A stretch of 64,000 bases of DNA, taken from positions 105,969,152 to 106,033,151 of the forward strand of contig NC_057832.1 in NCBI RefSeq assembly GCF_910594005.1, given 5' to 3'. The DNA is from Cervus elaphus (taxonomy: Eukaryota; Chordata; Mammalia; Artiodactyla; Cervidae). Below, piece after piece: positions 54,593 through 64,000 of this stretch. Below the pieces are notes generated by a model. That model searched no databases. It had not been told where the DNA came from and worked only from the letters and a program-made list of their open reading frames with translations. Both the position numbers and the translations under genes were made by a program. Every line of letters starts with the position of its first letter. Position 1 is the stretch's first letter.

Positions 54593-55429
54593 CAGACCCT
54601 GGTCGCTGCTGACCAAAACTTTAAGTTCTCAAGTTCAGCTGCCTTCATTCATGAAGCTCCTGTGGTCCTTTCCCTCTCTGTAGCAGTGGACACCATTGAC
54701 CAACTGTGGCTTCTTTAAAAGCTCTGTGTTTTCTTTGTTTTTGTTCTTTGACGTCTCTGTTCCCTCCAGCTGCTTCTCTGCTCCCCAAGGAGAGGAAACT
54801 TGTTTTTTTCCCCCTTCCTTCCTAAGTGGAGACATGGAAGAGTGCGGCCATGACCCTTAGCCTGCCTCTCTCACTGTCACCTTTCTCTTAAGACATCATT
54901 GTGTGTGTGTGTGTGTGTGTGTGTAAATTTAACTATCATGTCTATTTAGACAATTCAGAAATTTTTGTCTCTGATCCTGTTCTATCACTCTAACCTCTGG
55001 TGTGTACATTACCACTCAAGACTGTTGCCATCATGTCATACGTAATGTTTTCAAGGATTTTATCCTGTTATCATTTCTTCCATGTTCCTTTATTTTCTGT
55101 CTCTTTTTTGCCACTTTCTTAATTTATCTCTCACATTCTCCAAGAAACTAAAATGCTTCTTGATCGCCTGCGTCCGCTCACTTAGCGGGTTCCACCTTTG
55201 AAAATATTGCATGTCTTTCTTTTACTTTCTTCGGTGCTGCCATTCAGGTATAACTCTTGGTGGGCTGTCTCATGTCAGACTGTCTCCTCCTGAAGAATTG
55301 TGCACACTTCTGCCCCACTCATTTTCCCCAAAGACCACTTTCTTCAAGTCTATCACTTCACTGAACCTATTTCCTGTGGTTTTCTGTTGGAATTCTTCTG
55401 CTTGGTTTCAAGTCTCTCAAACCATATTT
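54593..55429. other. Unique sequence with a (GT)n microsatellite
   Basis: A (GT)12-type tract lies at 54900-54924. No gene is recognised; pyrimidine-rich open frames at 55211-55704 lack any family resemblance. Confidence 0.45.
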
Positions 55430-55765
55430 CATCTCATATACTCATTCTGTACTCTGGTCACATTGGTCTCTTTCCTGACACTTGGATATTCTTATTTCTG
55501 TGCCTTTATCCATGTGGCTCCCTTTTTCCAAGCACCCTTTATCTTTCTCTAACTACACCCTCATACATAAGGCTGCACCTGTCCTCACTGAGGTCCTTAT
55601 CTCCCCTTTCTCTAAACTTCTGGGGTCACAGCTGGTACCACAGGCATCTTAGCATCACTTTCAGTCCTACATTGCTTGCTTTTCTATGTATATTTATTTT
55701 GTGATCTCCCTACTTAATTGCAAATTCCTTGAGGGCATAGGTCTACATAGCTACTGAATGACTGG
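55430..55765 (+). mobile_element. Ancient L2 LINE fragment
   Basis: L2-like order in sense: 'tactctggtcacattggtc' (55450), 'ttccaagcacccttta' (55526), 'caaattccttgagggcata' (55721). It is strongly diverged. Confidence 0.5.
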
Positions 55766-57202
55766 AGTTTTTCATCAAACAGAAGTGCCCTAGGTTTGGA
55801 ATAATTATAAAAAGTACAAATCTTAAAAAAACACATCAAGGGAAATTGGAAAGCTCCTTCTTAAGTAAAGGAGTTTTGACCAAATAAATTTTGCTTTTCA
55901 GATAACTTTATTATAGTGCAGTTGTTGAGATCCTGTTTTGGGAAGCAAAGCTATGGATTCTGGAAGGAGGCCAGAGGGAAAGCTCCAGTGGAGATGCTAA
56001 CAAGAATTAAGACATGACTTCTCCACAGATTACTCTTCACATGCATGCCATTAAGTTGTGATTCAGCTCCTTGTCTTAAAAAGAAGTGTTACTGGAGACC
56101 TTTGTTGCTCAAGTGTCATAAGCAGCCATAAGGCTATATTGAAATTTGAACATTTTGGGGGGAGGAATTTCCCCCTTTAAAAGAAAGTTTCTGCATTGTC
56201 TATACTCTGACATTAGATGGAAGTAGAGAGTTATAGACATAAAGTCCAAAGATCTAAGGCCACAAAGTCCATAGGTCCTTCCAATAGTCAAATGGGATGA
56301 GTTTACATTTGTATGATTAGCTGGATTAGACATTTATCAGATTTATTGATTGATCTGTTCAGATAATCTCTTTTTGGTCGCGTCGATGACCTGGTTTCCT
56401 CTCGTCTCCCCCACGTTGTGTTTTACCATGCAGAGGTGCATTGTCTGACCCCGTGGTGAATACACTAAGGAGACGGTAGGTAAAGCAGGCTTTGCCCTGT
56501 TTATCTTGTAGCATTGCCAAATAGGTGAGAGGACAACAGGCCCTTCAATGGTGCATGAAGTCAGCCATCTGCTCCAGTTTCCCTAGGCTTCCCAGCTATA
56601 ATCTGAAGCTGAACGAGGATGTCTGGATCTAAGCAAGCTCTCCCACTGCTGAATGAGGGAAGTGAAATGGTTGGCCTCCTTTCCAGTGCCGTGACTCAGG
56701 ATTTCAATCTGTTCTTGAATGGGTTCTCAGATGCCCTCTGTGACTCAGAGCATTACACTTCTCTAGACCTACAGAAACTCTGGATTAGATCCTCAGACTT
56801 AGTCTTCTTTCCCTCCTGTTAGAATCATTTCAGCACCGGGTCTTTGAACTTGTCCAGTCTACCACATAATCGCTCGAGTGCTACTCCAGAAGTGGGTGGT
56901 AAGTAGCCCCAGTTGTCTCAAGGAATATTCCTACTCACATAAGGCAGAAATGAGATAAGTTAGAAGATACTCAAGCAGGAGAAATAGGCTTCAATGGGAT
57001 GCTTAGTGATAACAGGATTCAGCCAAGAGAGGCAGTGGGACAATACTGTACTTAAGTAACAGTAGGCATTTTTAATATAGTCAGCAAAACTGAACCTAAA
57101 AATTGAGGTGGTTATAGTTACTGGGCAGGGGAGGCTTTTGGCCATTCTATAAGTATCATGCCTTCAGGAGAAGTGAAGATGTTTTGATCTGTCCTTCCTT
57201 TT
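55766..57202. other. Unique sequence
   Basis: No gene or repeat family is recognised in 1.4 kb. Open frames are at most 74 codons. Confidence 0.4.
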
Positions 57203-57218
57203 AAATTAATACCATTTA

Positions 57219-57417
57219 TGAAACATGTCACCAGCCCAGGTGGGATGCATGAGACAAGTGCTCGAGCCTGGTGCACTGGGAAGACCTGGAGGAGTCGGGT
57301 GGAGAGGGGGGTGGGAGGGGGGATCGGGATGGGGAATACGTGTAAATCTATTGCTGGTTCGTGTCAATGTATGACAAAACCCACTGAAAAAATAAATAAA
57401 TAAATAAATTTAAAAAA
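57219..57417 (+). mobile_element. 5'-truncated L1 3' end with target-site duplication
   Basis: About 170 bases of the recent L1 3' UTR, including the G-run block (57297-57334), are followed by an (AAAT)n and A tail. The duplication aaattaataccattta lies at 57203-57218 and 57418-57433; its first three A on the right overlap the tail. Confidence 0.94.
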
Positions 57418-57433
57418 AAATTAATACCATTTA

Positions 57434-58937
57434 AATAGTAGAGAATGCTTGAATCTTGTATGGAGTCTAACTTACACTAAACACGTAGGCAATGAATAAT
57501 GGTCAAATTATCAAAATTACAATTAAACTTTTTCTGGAAATTCAAATAATTTACTAAATTGAAGTCCTCTTAGTTGTTAGAACCTTTCTTTCTTTTAATT
57601 AATAATAGATATAAGTACTTGAGTTGTATGAGAGCATTTCAAATGGTATATTTCAGAGAATGAATACCTTGAAGTAAGGCTTGGGGAGTTACCTTCCTAT
57701 ACATGTCACTACTTTTAACAAAAAAGACTGTTTTGAAATTGGATAATAGCCATTCATTGCTTATAGCCATGGTATGTATATAGTGCTCTGATGTCCAAAG
57801 TCACACCAACATGGTTGTACCACTCATTTGGCTAAATGTCCAGCAATCTGGAAGGAGCCTTAAAGCTGCCTTAAAGCTAAATTATTGACACCATTAAATA
57901 TTTTTGGTAAAAGTAATTCCAGGCAAAGATCATTCTCTAGGCACACCTTCTGGGGCTGTGAAAGGGAATCTGTGTTCCACATTGTTAAAAATGATGTGTT
58001 TCTTCTTTTTTTAGATCTTAAAATTAAAATGGTATTTGAGAAAGTCAGAATTACCAAAAAGAACTGATAGAGAAGAAAATAAGAGTTCAAAATGTGATCA
58101 TGGAGAGAAATGTATCTTTATGGTTATTACTGATGTAAAGATTTTAAAAATGGAATTACTTTTTAGAACACAAATCCACATCCTCAGATAGAGAAACACA
58201 TGAGGACATGTGTACATTTGTGCAAATCAGAAGTGCAGTCATTTGGGAGTGGAGCGGTAGCTATTTTGGTAGGTGTGGATGACTGAGTGTGTGAGAGAGA
58301 TGGAGTGAGGGAGAGATAAATGAGAGTGGAAAAGGACAGACAGCATAGTTATACAACCCTGTGGGTTATTTTCTATTGTTGGGAAGTGAGAAGGACGACT
58401 GATTGTAAATGATTCATGAGGGGCCAGATAGAGCCTCTGAGGAGGGCAGTGGAAAAATATTGTGTTGGGGAGATGGATGACTCCCTTCAGCATCTTGAGC
58501 CTTATTCTTAGCCTTGGGGGGAAAAAGAAACAAATCAAGAAAAAAAAGTAAATATTACTTTCTCTTCCTCATAATCATTTGGAAGTGCAACTCTGCTGTT
58601 TCCTTGAAGTGGCTAGGGTCTTTACCCCAAGGAATAATTCATGGTCCAGTTTGAAATGTAAGCAGGTCTTAGAAGGAGGAGAAGAATAGAAGGTGAGAAT
58701 ATGTATGAAAGGGTTGGAGGCACATGGTCACCTATAATTTAGTAAAGCCCTTCATTTTTATTTTGTGTTCATGTAAATGCACCATCAAACATTTTTGAAA
58801 AAACCCTCAAGTTTCTAGCAGTATTCTCTACCAATTCTCTAGCCCAAGTTCAAAAGCATGCAGACATCAAAGACATTGAAAAAAAAAAGAAAAAGGAAAG
58901 AAAAGAAATAGGGCAAAAGAACAAATAGGAAAGGAGC
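57434..58937. other. Unique AT-rich sequence
   Basis: No gene or repeat family is recognised. A purine-rich tract lies at 58880-58915. Confidence 0.4.
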
Positions 58938-59050
58938 AAATAAGCATACTTTATTAGGTGTCTGGCACCGCAATAGCTGTTATTCATACAATATCGAGTT
59001 TCACAACAACTTCTGAGGTTTAGTTATAACTTTTACCTTTTTTACATTTT
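58938..59050 (-). mobile_element. MIR SINE fragment
   Basis: Reversed MIR: 'ctttattaggtgtctggca', a 'gttattcatacaatatc' block and 'tttcacaacaacttctgag'. It is divergent. Confidence 0.5.
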
Positions 59051-59584
59051 TTTCTAAAAAAAACTATAACTTTAGTCTAAGAAATTTCTCTGAGCCCGTG
59101 CATCTTTTAAATGGGGAAACCAGATTCTAAATGAAGCTCTATGTTCTTTCTAATAACCTCAAATTCATGACCAAGTAATACCTCATTTTTATTGTCTTGA
59201 AAAGTTGTGTCACTCTTCATTCTTCTGTTTCTTTTAACTACCACATTTAAGAATGAAGTCCTATCTAATCTACCTCCTAGGCTCCTCTCAATTGTTTTTT
59301 TTCTTTTCTTCTTTTTCACTAACTTCCTTTAGGCCTCTAATATTTCTTCCATGTTCTATCTCATTAGTCTTAAAACTTTTTTTTATTTGTTTATTTTTGG
59401 CTGTGCTGAACCTTTGTTGCTGTGCTAATAGCTAGAATTCACATAATTCAAAGCCTTTGGAGTCTTTACATAAATTTTTAGGGTGTAAGAGGTCCTAAGA
59501 CCGAAAAGGTATAAACTGCCGAGCTGTTGAGACGGAGATCAAAGCACAAGTGGCTGGGTGTGTGAAGCTAAGAAATTCTCCTGT
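59051..59584. other. Unique sequence
   Basis: No gene or repeat family is recognised. Confidence 0.4.
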
Positions 59585-60047
59585 CGTTCAGTCGCTGAGT
59601 TGTGTCTGACTCTTTGAGACCCCATGAACTGCAGCACACCAGGCTTCTCTGTCCTTCACTGTCTCCCGGAGTTTGCTCAAACTCATGTCCATTGAGTCAG
59701 TGATGCCATGCAGCCATCTCATCCTCTGTTGCCCCCTTCTCCTCTTGCCCTCAATCTTTGCCAGCATCAGGGTCTTTTCCAATAAAGTGGTTCTTTGCAT
59801 TAAGTGTAGTGTAGCATCAGCTCCAGCATCAGTCCTTCCAGTGAATATTCAGGGTCGATTTCCTTTAGGTTTGACTGGTTTGATCTCCTTGCAGTCCAAG
59901 GGACTCTCAAGAGTCTTCTCCAGCCCCACAGTTCAAAAGCATCAATTCTTTGATGCTCATCCTTCTTTATGGTCCAACTCTCATATCCGTACATGACTAC
60001 CAGAAAAATCATAGCTTTGACTACATGGACCTTTGTCTGCAAAATGA
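59585..60047 (-). mobile_element. BovB LINE 3' part
   Basis: Reversed BovB from the tail ('gttcagtcgctgagttgtg') to 'gacctttgtctgcaaaatg'. About 460 bases, no intact frame. A small deletion near 59800-59820 removes part of the block kept in other copies. Confidence 0.9.
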
Positions 60048-60059
60048 TTCTAATTTCAT

Positions 60060-60300
60060 CTTTAAAATGATGGGGAGATAGTGAAAGATTTTTAAATAGG
60101 AGAGGGCAAATCAAATCTATATATTTCTGTGTTGGGAAAATAACAGTTAGCCTGTCCTTTGGAGGCTTGCTTTGTGGTTTAGCTGAGGGGTGGCTTTGAG
60201 AGGAGGCACGGTGACCAGGTAGGAGGCTGTCCTAGTGGTTCAAGCTCGATGTGATGTAGTCTCAAAGGAGAGCAAAGGAGTGGTGGGAGTCACTTTGAGG
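60060..60300 (-). mobile_element. Ancient L2 LINE fragment, first part
   Basis: Weak reversed L2 text ('ggtgaccaggtaggaggct', 'gtgatgtagtctcaaagga', 'ggggactcctgga'). Related text resumes near 60890. Confidence 0.4.
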
Positions 60301-60369
60301 GGACTCCTGGATCTCTGTAGGACTTAGGGACTGGAGCAGTGCACAGAATGAATGGGAGTGAGGACTCTG

Positions 60370-60860
60370 GAGTGCTGTAGGCTCCTGAGTCAGGCAATTC
60401 AGGGGATGCTAACAGCACGCATCCCTCTTAGATGTGCTCACACCCTCTCAGATCTCTGTTCCCTCCCCAGGCTTCTGTGCTATTTCGCTTCTTTGGGAGA
60501 TGACTTGATGGCTCACTTGTGCAAAGACTGCAAGTACCTGGGAATTTATGTTTCCTCTGCTCAACCCTGAGATGGCTTTTAGCCAGAGACTGACTGCACA
60601 GAATATGAAGGCTTAGCTCCCCTTCCTTGAGATGGAACAAACTGGAGATGTAACATATACCCCAGGGCTCCCCCACAGGATCAGGTTGAAGCTAGAATTT
60701 TTGCTGCAATCACACTGTTGCTTGACTTCCACTTTTTCCATTCAGCTTTCTCTTCCTTACTCCCTTAGAGCTTTCTCCTGGGAGCACACTTCTCTCTCTG
60801 CCCCTCACATGAATGTTCATCTCAGAGTCTGCTTCTGTGAAACCTGACCTAAGACAGTGC
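60370..60860 (+). mobile_element. Possible ERVL/MaLR-type solo LTR
   Basis: The right end, 'gcttctgtgaaacctgacc' followed by 'taagacag', resembles the end of several ERVL-type LTRs. It sits between two L2-like pieces, as an insertion would. The left boundary is uncertain and no internal viral genes are present. Confidence 0.35.
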
Positions 60861-60889
60861 TCTTGTGGACCTTGCATTTTGCTCAGATA

Positions 60890-61130
60890 GAACATACAAT
60901 GTGTGGAGTGGACTTTAGAGGAAGGAGAGTCAGTTCGCTTTGGACATGTTGATTTTAAGTGCACTTGGATCATTTGTGGAAATAGCTAATAAGTAGTCAG
61001 AGCTGAGTTAGAAATATTGATTTGAGAGTCATCAGGATATGGATGGTGGTTGAAGCCATGGGTGTGAATGAGTTTCGTTTAGGAGAGTGTTTAAAAAGTC
61101 TAGAGGTGAAGACTGGGCCATGGGGAAATT
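60890..61130 (-). mobile_element. Ancient L2 LINE fragment, second part
   Basis: Text such as 'ttgagagtcatcaggatat' and 'ttgaagccatgggtgtgaa' follows the reversed L2 order. It is diverged. Confidence 0.4.
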
Positions 61131-61149
61131 TTGACATGTCCTTCATAAA

Positions 61150-61360
61150 AATCCTTTTTACACAAGTAGCACTTTCCATTTTCATATTCAGAAACATCAT
61201 ATCATCTGACCTTTATGGTAACAAAGGAAGGTGGGAGGCTGTATAATTATTGTCATTATTTTTCAGATGAGGAAATTGAGACTCTGAAAATTCATGTGAA
61301 TTACTTAAAGTCAAGAAAATGGCAAGACCAGCACAAAAACTCAGGTCATTTAATTCCCAG
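61150..61360 (-). mobile_element. MIR SINE
   Basis: Reversed MIR with the well-kept block 'cagatgaggaaattgagac' at 61264 and 'cactttccattttcat' upstream. Confidence 0.6.
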
Positions 61361-64000
61361 CAAAAAGATTTCCTGCCTCCCAATTGCTTTTGAAAAAAAA
61401 TGTCCTTTTTTTCCTCTTCTAAATAGTCTTGCAATGTGCAGGCAATTGTCTTCTTTATTGCCGACTCAGCATTCTTATGAATGCATATGACATCTGTTCC
61501 AGGGTTTCTGGTATCCTCATAAATTTACTATGCTCTGCTGCATAATAACTTTGTTTCCTAGAGCCCGAAATGTCACTTCCTTCAGGAAGCCACCCTGAAG
61601 GAGCTTCAGCACTCTGCTTGTTTCTTAACAGTTTCACATTCATTTGACAGCAAATTCTTTTCACATGTTGATATGCTACTTTTGAGTTTTTTTCCTTGAT
61701 ACATTTTGTGTATTTTTGTTTTTCTTCTCCCAACTATTTTATAAGACAGTCTTTAAGATGCTCTCTTTTATACCAAAGTCAGTACATTCTCAGTGTAGAA
61801 TTTTGGGGAAAGTAAAACATGATCTGTAATCCTAGATTATTATTAAATGATCATTATTAGATCATTATTAAATGATCAATTTCTTATGTATTTAATTGCA
61901 GTCTGTTCATTTCCTCCACGTTTTTGATTTTGTCCTGCATGGTGGCATTCCTGATATTTGTAGTTATTCACCCAGATTGCTATTTGAGATACAAATATGT
62001 CTCATAATGAATTTTGATTCTGTGTTAGGATATATTGCAGACATTGAATAGAGATTCTACATCTGCTTGGGCCTTTCTTAAGTAGAAGATAGATTTGCAA
62101 AAGATGCCTCTGACATTTTAGTCAGGTTTCAGGAGCAAAGATGGTCAGAGAAGAGACTGATGAGGGGGATATGATGTTTTGCTTACAGAGGTATTTTTAC
62201 TTTCATGGAATAAGATGCTCAACAGATTTAATGGGTCCAGTGGGCTTCATTTGTTAGGATGACCCCGTTTGGCGAGCTTGCATTTTTACTTTCCTCTCCC
62301 TGTTGGGACTGTTTTGACAGCTGAGGGCATATTAGAGCTAATAAACAATTTGGCTTTATCTGATTTTTATTCAGCTGTCAAAACATGAATCTGACCTTCT
62401 TTCAGAGTTTAGTATAAAACATTTTTCTGGACTTTGATTAATTTTTAAGAGAGTTCTAATAGGCTTAGAACGAGAAACTCTCCAATCAAGTTTTCTAAGC
62501 TATTCTCAAGTTCATCTGGCTAGCATCCTTTCTTGGCACAAGAATGTCATTGTATATAACTATGACTCGTCATTAATCTGGGTGTATTAGATTTTCAAAC
62601 ATTGTTCCTCCAAACTACACACTGGATTTGCACTTTGCTGGATGACATTTAAGCAGTTAGCCTGGACATTATGTATTCCCAGCACAGCATGAAAATGCAT
62701 TTACTAAGGGCTTTGTGTCTGTGGTTTTAGATAAAAGAAGAAATAAATCTTCTTCTCTTGAGATGTTTAGATTATGTTTAATTGACTTTTAAAATATATT
62801 AGCATGATCAAAACACTTTAAAAATGAATTCTTTTTTTAAAAAATAAAGCAGGTTATGTTAGGGGTTTTAATTTAAAAGCTTTGAAATTGTGAAGTACCA
62901 AGGAGCTGAGGGGCAGTTTTTTAAGAGAAAGACCAGCACACGTGAAAAATATTTATAATGTATGCTTATGGTTTTGAAGTTTGAATAGACATAAACTTGC
63001 TTCTGGAAAGAATGCTTTTCATCCCTAGGAACTTGAAGTTTCAAACCTTTTCACAGGATACTGTTGGAAACCTGTTGTTGTCTAATGCTACTCTTGACTT
63101 AAACCTTAGAAAGAAGTCAATATATTTTCGGAGATAAGTGGACTATGGTAGAATTTCCATTTCTGAAAAAAGGTGAACACTTGCCACTCTGGCCATGTCT
63201 CTCAAGGCATGGTCTCTGGACCAGTTTTTTTGTCATTGCTACCCGCCGATGTAATACTGAGCATGTGGTTGTCCTGTGATAAACGATGCTGCTCTCATAG
63301 ACTGTTGCTGAGGTGCTTGACCTCAAACCATCTGCCAGCCAACTTCTGCTTCAAACTCTATGGAGGTCAGTCCCTTATGAGTAAAAATGTTGGAGAAACA
63401 TGATATCAACTTACTTCTCTGGCTAATCATCAGACCTATCCTTGAATCAGGGCAGAGCTCTAGAAAATTACATAACTGTTTCACATTATCATATCGCCTG
63501 AACAACCACCGTCTCTAAATCAGATTTAAATGCTTTATCTTTGGTTTTGTCTGTATTTGGTAGATAATTTTGGTCAAAGACACATTGCCTATTATTTCTG
63601 TATACAGTCTCATTTGGTAAGTCCATTTAGAATTTATAACCTGGGAAGAAATGCATGTGCCAATTTCTCTCTCTCTCTCTCTCTCTGTTTCTATCTCTGT
63701 CTCTTTTTCCCTTATAAAATTGCTTTGCTTTCTTCAATCAAATAACGGAAAGTATTTAGCCTAGGTTTTTTGCTGTTGTTATTTTTCTTGCTCCTGAGGA
63801 AACTCAGAGCAAAATTGAATAGGCAATCACAATAATTACATCAAACCTTATGCTTAGCATTTTTGCTTTCTTCTACTCCTTCTTATATCTTTAATACATT
63901 ATTTCCACCCCCAGAACTTTGCTGTATACATGCATTTTATTTTAAGGTACTTTAAATCCCTGTGAAAAGCAGAAAGTATAAACAAACTGTTAAGGGTAGG
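61361..64000. other. Unique AT-rich sequence, no gene recognised
   Basis: This 2.6 kb is the longest stretch without a recognised repeat. Short palindromic 'attattaaatgatc' repeats lie at 61838-61878 and a (TC)n tract at 63667-63686. Conserved non-coding elements are possible but cannot be judged from this sequence alone. Confidence 0.4.

Noticed and set aside
55211..55704. Two overlapping frames of 113 and 134 codons, rich in hydrophobic residues
   Set aside because: Pyrimidine-rich DNA gives Phe, Leu and Ser-rich frames by composition, and the stretch overlaps L2-like sequence.

Overview
The window is nuclear DNA of a ruminant, most likely a bovid (cattle, buffalo, sheep or goat type). This rests on repeat content. 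Ruminant-specific Bov-tA and Bov-A SINEs occur about 25 times, BovB (RTE) LINE fragments occur 12 times on both strands, and there are four recent L1 copies of the bovine type plus cetartiodactyl CHR-type SINEs. Older mammalian repeats (L2, MIR, L1M, MaLR LTRs, a mariner MITE) lie beneath them. I recognise no host protein-coding exon, rRNA or tRNA gene. The window reads as an intergenic or long intronic stretch shaped by retrotransposition.

The main feature is one full-length, apparently young L1 on the minus strand (about 9731-17294, 7.6 kb). In sense order it has a 2.4 kb 5' UTR with a CpG-rich, tandemly repeated part and a YY1-type site at its 5' end. An intact ORF1 (308 codons) is followed by a 51-base gap, an intact ORF2 (1272 codons), a 3' UTR with a G-run block, and a two-part A tail. 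It is flanked by a perfect 13-base target-site duplication. The catalytic residues I could locate in the endonuclease and reverse transcriptase are present, so this copy is a candidate for retrotransposition competence. Its endonuclease and RT chemistry is the kind that supplies the non-autonomous SINEs and poly(A) insertions around it.

Layout. 0-9.7 kb: BovB ends, Bov SINEs, an L2 and unique AT-rich DNA. 9.7-17.3 kb: the intact L1. 17.3-30 kb: SINEs, BovB pieces, old L1 and MIR, and unique sequence. 30-37 kb: an L1 inserted inside an older L1, followed by an inverted L1 3' end and a BovB. 37-45 kb: SINE pairs and an ancient L2 split by a BovB and by an L1. 45-52 kb: a poly(T)-only insertion with flanking duplication, a MaLR LTR split by two SINEs, and the longest BovB (1.8 kb, broken reverse transcriptase, with target-site duplication). 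52-64 kb: a CHR-type SINE, a truncated L1 end, L2, MIR, and a long tail of unique AT-rich DNA.

I did not find an evident undescribed system. The observations most worth a second look are the intact L1 with its short transduction-like insert between two A-tracts, its long antisense open frame running out of the 5' end, the near-identical inverted pair of L1 3' ends, and two clear poly(A)-only insertions. Family names for old repeats come from recognition by eye and boundaries are approximate unless a target-site duplication fixes them.
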